This document shows positions 61,151 through 64,000 of a DNA stretch of 64,000 nt, piece after piece. The notes beneath the pieces are model-generated. The model saw only the letters and a program-made list of their open reading frames with translations, searched no databases and was not told where the DNA came from. A program made the translations under genes and the position numbers. Position 1 is the stretch's first letter; each line of letters opens with the position of its first letter. The DNA comes from Isoptericola cucumis (GTDB taxonomy: Bacteria; Actinomycetota; Actinomycetes; Actinomycetales; Cellulomonadaceae), in the NCBI RefSeq assembly GCF_014635665.1, contig NZ_BMDG01000009.1, positions 153,101 through 217,100 on the forward strand. Reading direction: 5' to 3'.

Positions 61151-63942
61151 GACGGTTCCCCTTCCGGGAGGCGGGAGACGACGAAGCGACCGTCCTCGTA
61201 CCGGGCGACGAACGCCGCGGTCCGGACCGGCTCCAGCGGCTCGGGAACGTGCGACGTCGCGCGGACGTCCCCGTGGACGACGGTCAGGGCGAACCTCAGG
61301 TCGCCGGTCACCGGCACGGGGAGCCGCGCCGCGACCTGGCGGTCGTCGAGCCGGCGCCAGGGGAGGCGGTGCGGTGCCTCCCTGCTGCCGGCCGGATCCA
61401 CGTCGGCGTAGACCTGCAGGCCCTTGCCGAGCCCGGCGACGTCGACGACTGCTTCCGGCCGGTCGTCCTCGTCGAGCGACAGCCGCGAGAGGCGGACCTC
61501 GTCGGCGGTCAGGAAGTCGCGGTGGGAGACGGAGAGGTTGCCGTAGCTCGCGGTGGCGTAGAGGACGGTGTCCGGTGCTCCGAGCGCCCGGCCGGTGACG
61601 TCGACGCAGGTCTCGTCGACCTGGGTGGGACGCCGTGACCCGAAACGCAGGTCGGGGAGCGCGTGGCCGGCCCAGACCGGGGCGACGTACAGGTCCCAGC
61701 GCCCGGGGGCGTCGAGCGCCGCCGGGTCGATCCCGAGCGTGAAGGGCAGCGCCTCGACCGGGTCCGTGACGAGCGTGTCGCCCAGCGTCACGGGGAGCTC
61801 CACCTCGGTCTCGGTGTCGCGCAGCCGGAGGACCGCCCGGACCCCGTCCGGCGGGGGCAGGACCCCCGGGGCCGCGATCCAGCCGGCGACCCGGGCGAAC
61901 CCGTCGTCCACGACCAGCGAGGTCATCAGGTGGTTCACGACCTGCGCAGAGACGGTCCGGCTCTCGGGGGGAACCACGTGCTGCACCGTCGCCGGGACGT
62001 CGTAGCGGAGGTCGCCGCCGTCGACGGCGGCGCGGAGGGCCTTCTCGTCCCCGTGGCAGGCCGTCATCAGGTCCGCGAGCGCGTCCCCGTCACCGGACAG
62101 GAAGGTGTCGAGCAGCAGGGCGCTCCGCTCGTCGCGTCCACGGCGCAGCGACCCCGTCCAGTGCCTGCCGAACCTGTCCCGGGCCTCGGCCGCGAGGCGG
62201 CCCCGGACCTCCGGGTCGTCGAGGGCGGCGACGCGGCGGGCGATCCCGGTCAGGGTCGCGGCCGGCCGGCGCAGCAGCTTCTCCCGCCGGGGGCCCTCGG
62301 GGACCTGGTCCGTGACGACCTCGGCGAGCCTGAGCGCGGCCTCCAGCTCGTCGTCCAGGCCCTGCGCCGGGTCGTCGCCCCCGACGGGGACGCCGCCGGA
62401 GCCGGTCACACCGCTCTCGTAGTAGACGGAGTCCGCGAGGACCGCGACCCGGCGGGCACGGAGCGCGAGCTCCGCCGTCAGCAGGTCGTCGCCGTCGTCG
62501 GGGAGCCCCTCGGGGAACCTGAGTCCCAGGTCGTCGAGGTGCGCCCGGCGGAACAGGTGGTGCGGGGTCAGGACGTCGAACAGGCGCTGGTCGAGGGTGT
62601 CGGCGGACAGCACGGTGGCCTGGAAGGCGTGGGGCGTCGCCCGCCGGCGGCTGATGCCGAGCGTCTTGCCGAGGACGAGGTCCGCGCCCGTCGCGTCCGC
62701 GGTCTCCGCCAGCTTCTCGAGGGCGAGTGGAGCCAGCCGGTCGTCGGCGTCGAGGAAGTGCACGTAACGGCCCCGCGCGGCCTCGAGCCCGGCGTTGCGC
62801 TGCGTCGCGGTCCCGCCGGACGCCGTGACGAGCCGGACGTCCGGGCGGGCGGCCGACACCGCACCCCACCACGCGGGCGCGGCACCGGGGTCGGTCACGA
62901 CGATGATCTCGGTCCGTGCCAGCGGCAGCGTCTGGGCGAGCACGGAGCGCACGGCCGCCTCCAGCAGCGGCTCGTCCCGGCCGACGGCGACCACGGTCAC
63001 GAGGGGGTCTTCCGCCCGTGCGGGAGGCTCGTCGAGCGGCTCGACCGTCACCGGCCCCGTGCGCGGCACGGTGAGCAGGAACGGGGCCGCCTTCGACTCG
63101 CCGGCGAACACGAACGACGGTCGCCAGCGCCCCGGCGTCGCCGTCACGTCGAACGACAGCGTGAGGTCGTCCCGCGTCGCCGTGACGGTGGCCGAGCCCC
63201 CGGCCGGGCTCGCCCCGGCGAGACGGCGACGCACGGCGCCCGCGACGCGGCGTCCCCAGGGCGGCCTGTGGGACGCGACCGACACCGTCCCCGCGACCGA
63301 GCCGCGACCGTGGACCCGGACGCCGTCGAGCGGCATCGTCACCCTCACGTGGCGGGCTCCGCCGTCGGACGCGGACACGGTGGCGTCGGCCAGCCGGGGG
63401 CGCCCGTCGTTGACCACGAAGTGCAGCCGTCCGGTCGTGTCGACCGTGAGGTGGCCCTTGGTGTTCCGGTAGGCCACGGCGGGCCGGCCCGCGAGCAGGG
63501 CGGGCCGGGCCCCGAGCCCGGTGAAGACCGGCACGGTGACCGTGCCGTCGCTCCCGCGGACGCGAGCGTGCACGTCCCACACGGCGTCCGGCAGCCAGCC
63601 GGACCTGCCGACGTGCCGGACGTCCAGGCGGGAGTCCGTCGAGGCCCCGCCCCCACCGTCAGCAGCGGACCGCGACGAGGAGACGACCGTCGGCACGGTG
63701 ACGGTGCGCTCGCCGCCGCGACGGCGCAGCACGAGCTGTGTGGTGCCCCCGTCGGGCGTCGTGCCGTCGTCCCAGCGGGTGATCGTCCGCACGTACAGCG
63801 TGCCCTCGATCCAGGCCGTCCCGACGGCTTCCACGGACACGGCGGAAGGCGTCGGTGCGGGCATGGCGCGATGGTACCCGGGGGTGCCCCGTCGGCCGTG
63901 CGTCGTCTCGGCGGCCCGGTCGGTGCGTGGCGGCTGCGTCAT
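61147..63942 (-). CDS. GT2 glycosyltransferase with N- and C-terminal beta domains
   Basis: This 931-residue protein has an N-terminal beta-rich region (about 30-310) holding VAYRNTKGHLTVD near 157, which is like the TarS-like protein's C-terminal VAYKNDSKGLTID. A GT2 domain follows (about 312-560: VVAVGRDEPLLEAAVRSVL, TQRNAGLEAARGRYVHFLDA, DADDR metal site near 399, DDGDDLL). Helical and more beta-rich domains follow, with a third related strand (LYATASYGNLSVS). Domain order is therefore rearranged relative to its neighbour. No signal peptide or membrane helix is seen. The ATG at 63942 overlaps the stop of a gene entering from the right (ATGA); an internal ATG at 63864 is the alternative. 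Confidence 0.82.
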   Translation of the reverse strand: MTQPPRTDRAAETTHGRRGTPGYHRAMPAPTPSAVSVEAVGTAWIEGTLYVRTITRWDDGTTPDGGTTQLVLRRRGGERTVTVPTVVSSSRSAADGGGGASTDSRLDVRHVGRSGWLPDAVWDVHARVRGSDGTVTVPVFTGLGARPALLAGRPAVAYRNTKGHLTVDTTGRLHFVVNDGRPRLADATVSASDGGARHVRVTMPLDGVRVHGRGSVAGTVSVASHRPPWGRRVAGAVRRRLAGASPAGGSATVTATRDDLTLSFDVTATPGRWRPSFVFAGESKAAPFLLTVPRTGPVTVEPLDEPPARAEDPLVTVVAVGRDEPLLEAAVRSVLAQTLPLARTEIIVVTDPGAAPAWWGAVSAARPDVRLVTASGGTATQRNAGLEAARGRYVHFLDADDRLAPLALEKLAETADATGADLVLGKTLGISRRRATPHAFQATVLSADTLDQRLFDVLTPHHLFRRAHLDDLGLRFPEGLPDDGDDLLTAELALRARRVAVLADSVYYESGVTGSGGVPVGGDDPAQGLDDELEAALRLAEVVTDQVPEGPRREKLLRRPAATLTGIARRVAALDDPEVRGRLAAEARDRFGRHWTGSLRRGRDERSALLLDTFLSGDGDALADLMTACHGDEKALRAAVDGGDLRYDVPATVQHVVPPESRTVSAQVVNHLMTSLVVDDGFARVAGWIAAPGVLPPPDGVRAVLRLRDTETEVELPVTLGDTLVTDPVEALPFTLGIDPAALDAPGRWDLYVAPVWAGHALPDLRFGSRRPTQVDETCVDVTGRALGAPDTVLYATASYGNLSVSHRDFLTADEVRLSRLSLDEDDRPEAVVDVAGLGKGLQVYADVDPAGSREAPHRLPWRRLDDRQVAARLPVPVTGDLRFALTVVHGDVRATSHVPEPLEPVRTAAFVARYEDGRFVVSRLPEGEPS

Positions 63943-64000
63943 GCGGGCAGGGCGTCGACGAGGTGTTGCTTGAGGTCGTCGATGCCGGTGGGGGGCCGGA
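63939..64000 (-). CDS. Partial CDS, C-terminus only (runs off the window)
   Basis: On the minus strand the last 20 codons of an upstream gene read RPPTGIDDLKQHLVDALPA and stop with TGA at 63939-63941. The stop overlaps the ATG of the GT2 gene. Too little is visible to name it. Its position suggests another gene of the same glycan operon. Confidence 0.6.
   Translation of the reverse strand, partial: RPPTGIDDLKQHLVDALPA

Overview
The window is uniformly very GC-rich DNA with dense, often overlapping (ATGA/GTGA) genes. Its markers are actinobacterial: a WhiB regulator, DUF3499, DUF5719, TIGR03089 and LytR-CpsA-Psr (LCP) proteins. Gene content and order look like a Micrococcales/Cellulomonadaceae-type chromosome; that level is inference. 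I see no tRNA, rRNA, insertion sequence, phage gene or CRISPR array, and no gene-free stretch longer than about 300 bases.

Layout. 1-11.3 kb: a small membrane protein, an orphan EssC/EccC-like FtsK ATPase, a MacB/FtsX-type ABC exporter, a six-helix protein that looks like a voltage-sensor channel without a selectivity filter, and a NarL-type two-component pair. 11.5-15.5 kb: a PhoB/OmpR-type two-component pair preceded by three 11-bp direct repeats, then purK-purE. 15.6-28.3 kb: two tandem LCP glycan ligases and a complete dTDP-L-rhamnose set (rmlB, rmlC, rmlD, rmlA), interleaved with a GT-C-like membrane protein, GT2 and GT4 glycosyltransferases, a flippase-like protein and two tandem methyltransferases. 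28.4-35.9 kb: the actinobacterial housekeeping block TIGR03089, whiB2, giant GT2, DUF5719, zincin-like protein, DUF3499. That block normally continues into manB-Trm112-manA, which here lie about 10 kb further on (45.5-48.5 kb).

The intervening and following DNA (35.9-53.1 kb) is a glycan island. It holds three polysaccharide-pyruvyl-transferase-like proteins, two proteins joining a Campylobacter CST-like (GT42) sialyltransferase-fold domain to a GT8 domain, a three-domain protein (polysialyltransferase-like, HAD phosphatase, unknown C-terminal domain), a FkbM methyltransferase and a PAPS sulfotransferase. 53.1-64 kb: a secreted SpoIID/LytB protein and a secreted PGRP amidase (divergent), then an SDR enzyme, a TarI/IspD-like cytidylyltransferase, two TarS-like GT2 enzymes and an ExoV-like pyruvyl transferase. 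The cluster runs off the right edge.

Reading the genes together, the window appears devoted to building, decorating and anchoring surface glycans: rhamnose activation, mannose/phosphohexose supply, CDP-alditol activation, chain assembly, methyl/pyruvyl/sulfate modification, LCP attachment to peptidoglycan, and wall remodelling. The most unusual part is the island of sialyltransferase-fold fusions inserted in the whiB2-manB neighbourhood. Many operon-first genes have a -10-like hexamer 6-8 nt before the start codon, suggesting widespread leaderless mRNAs.
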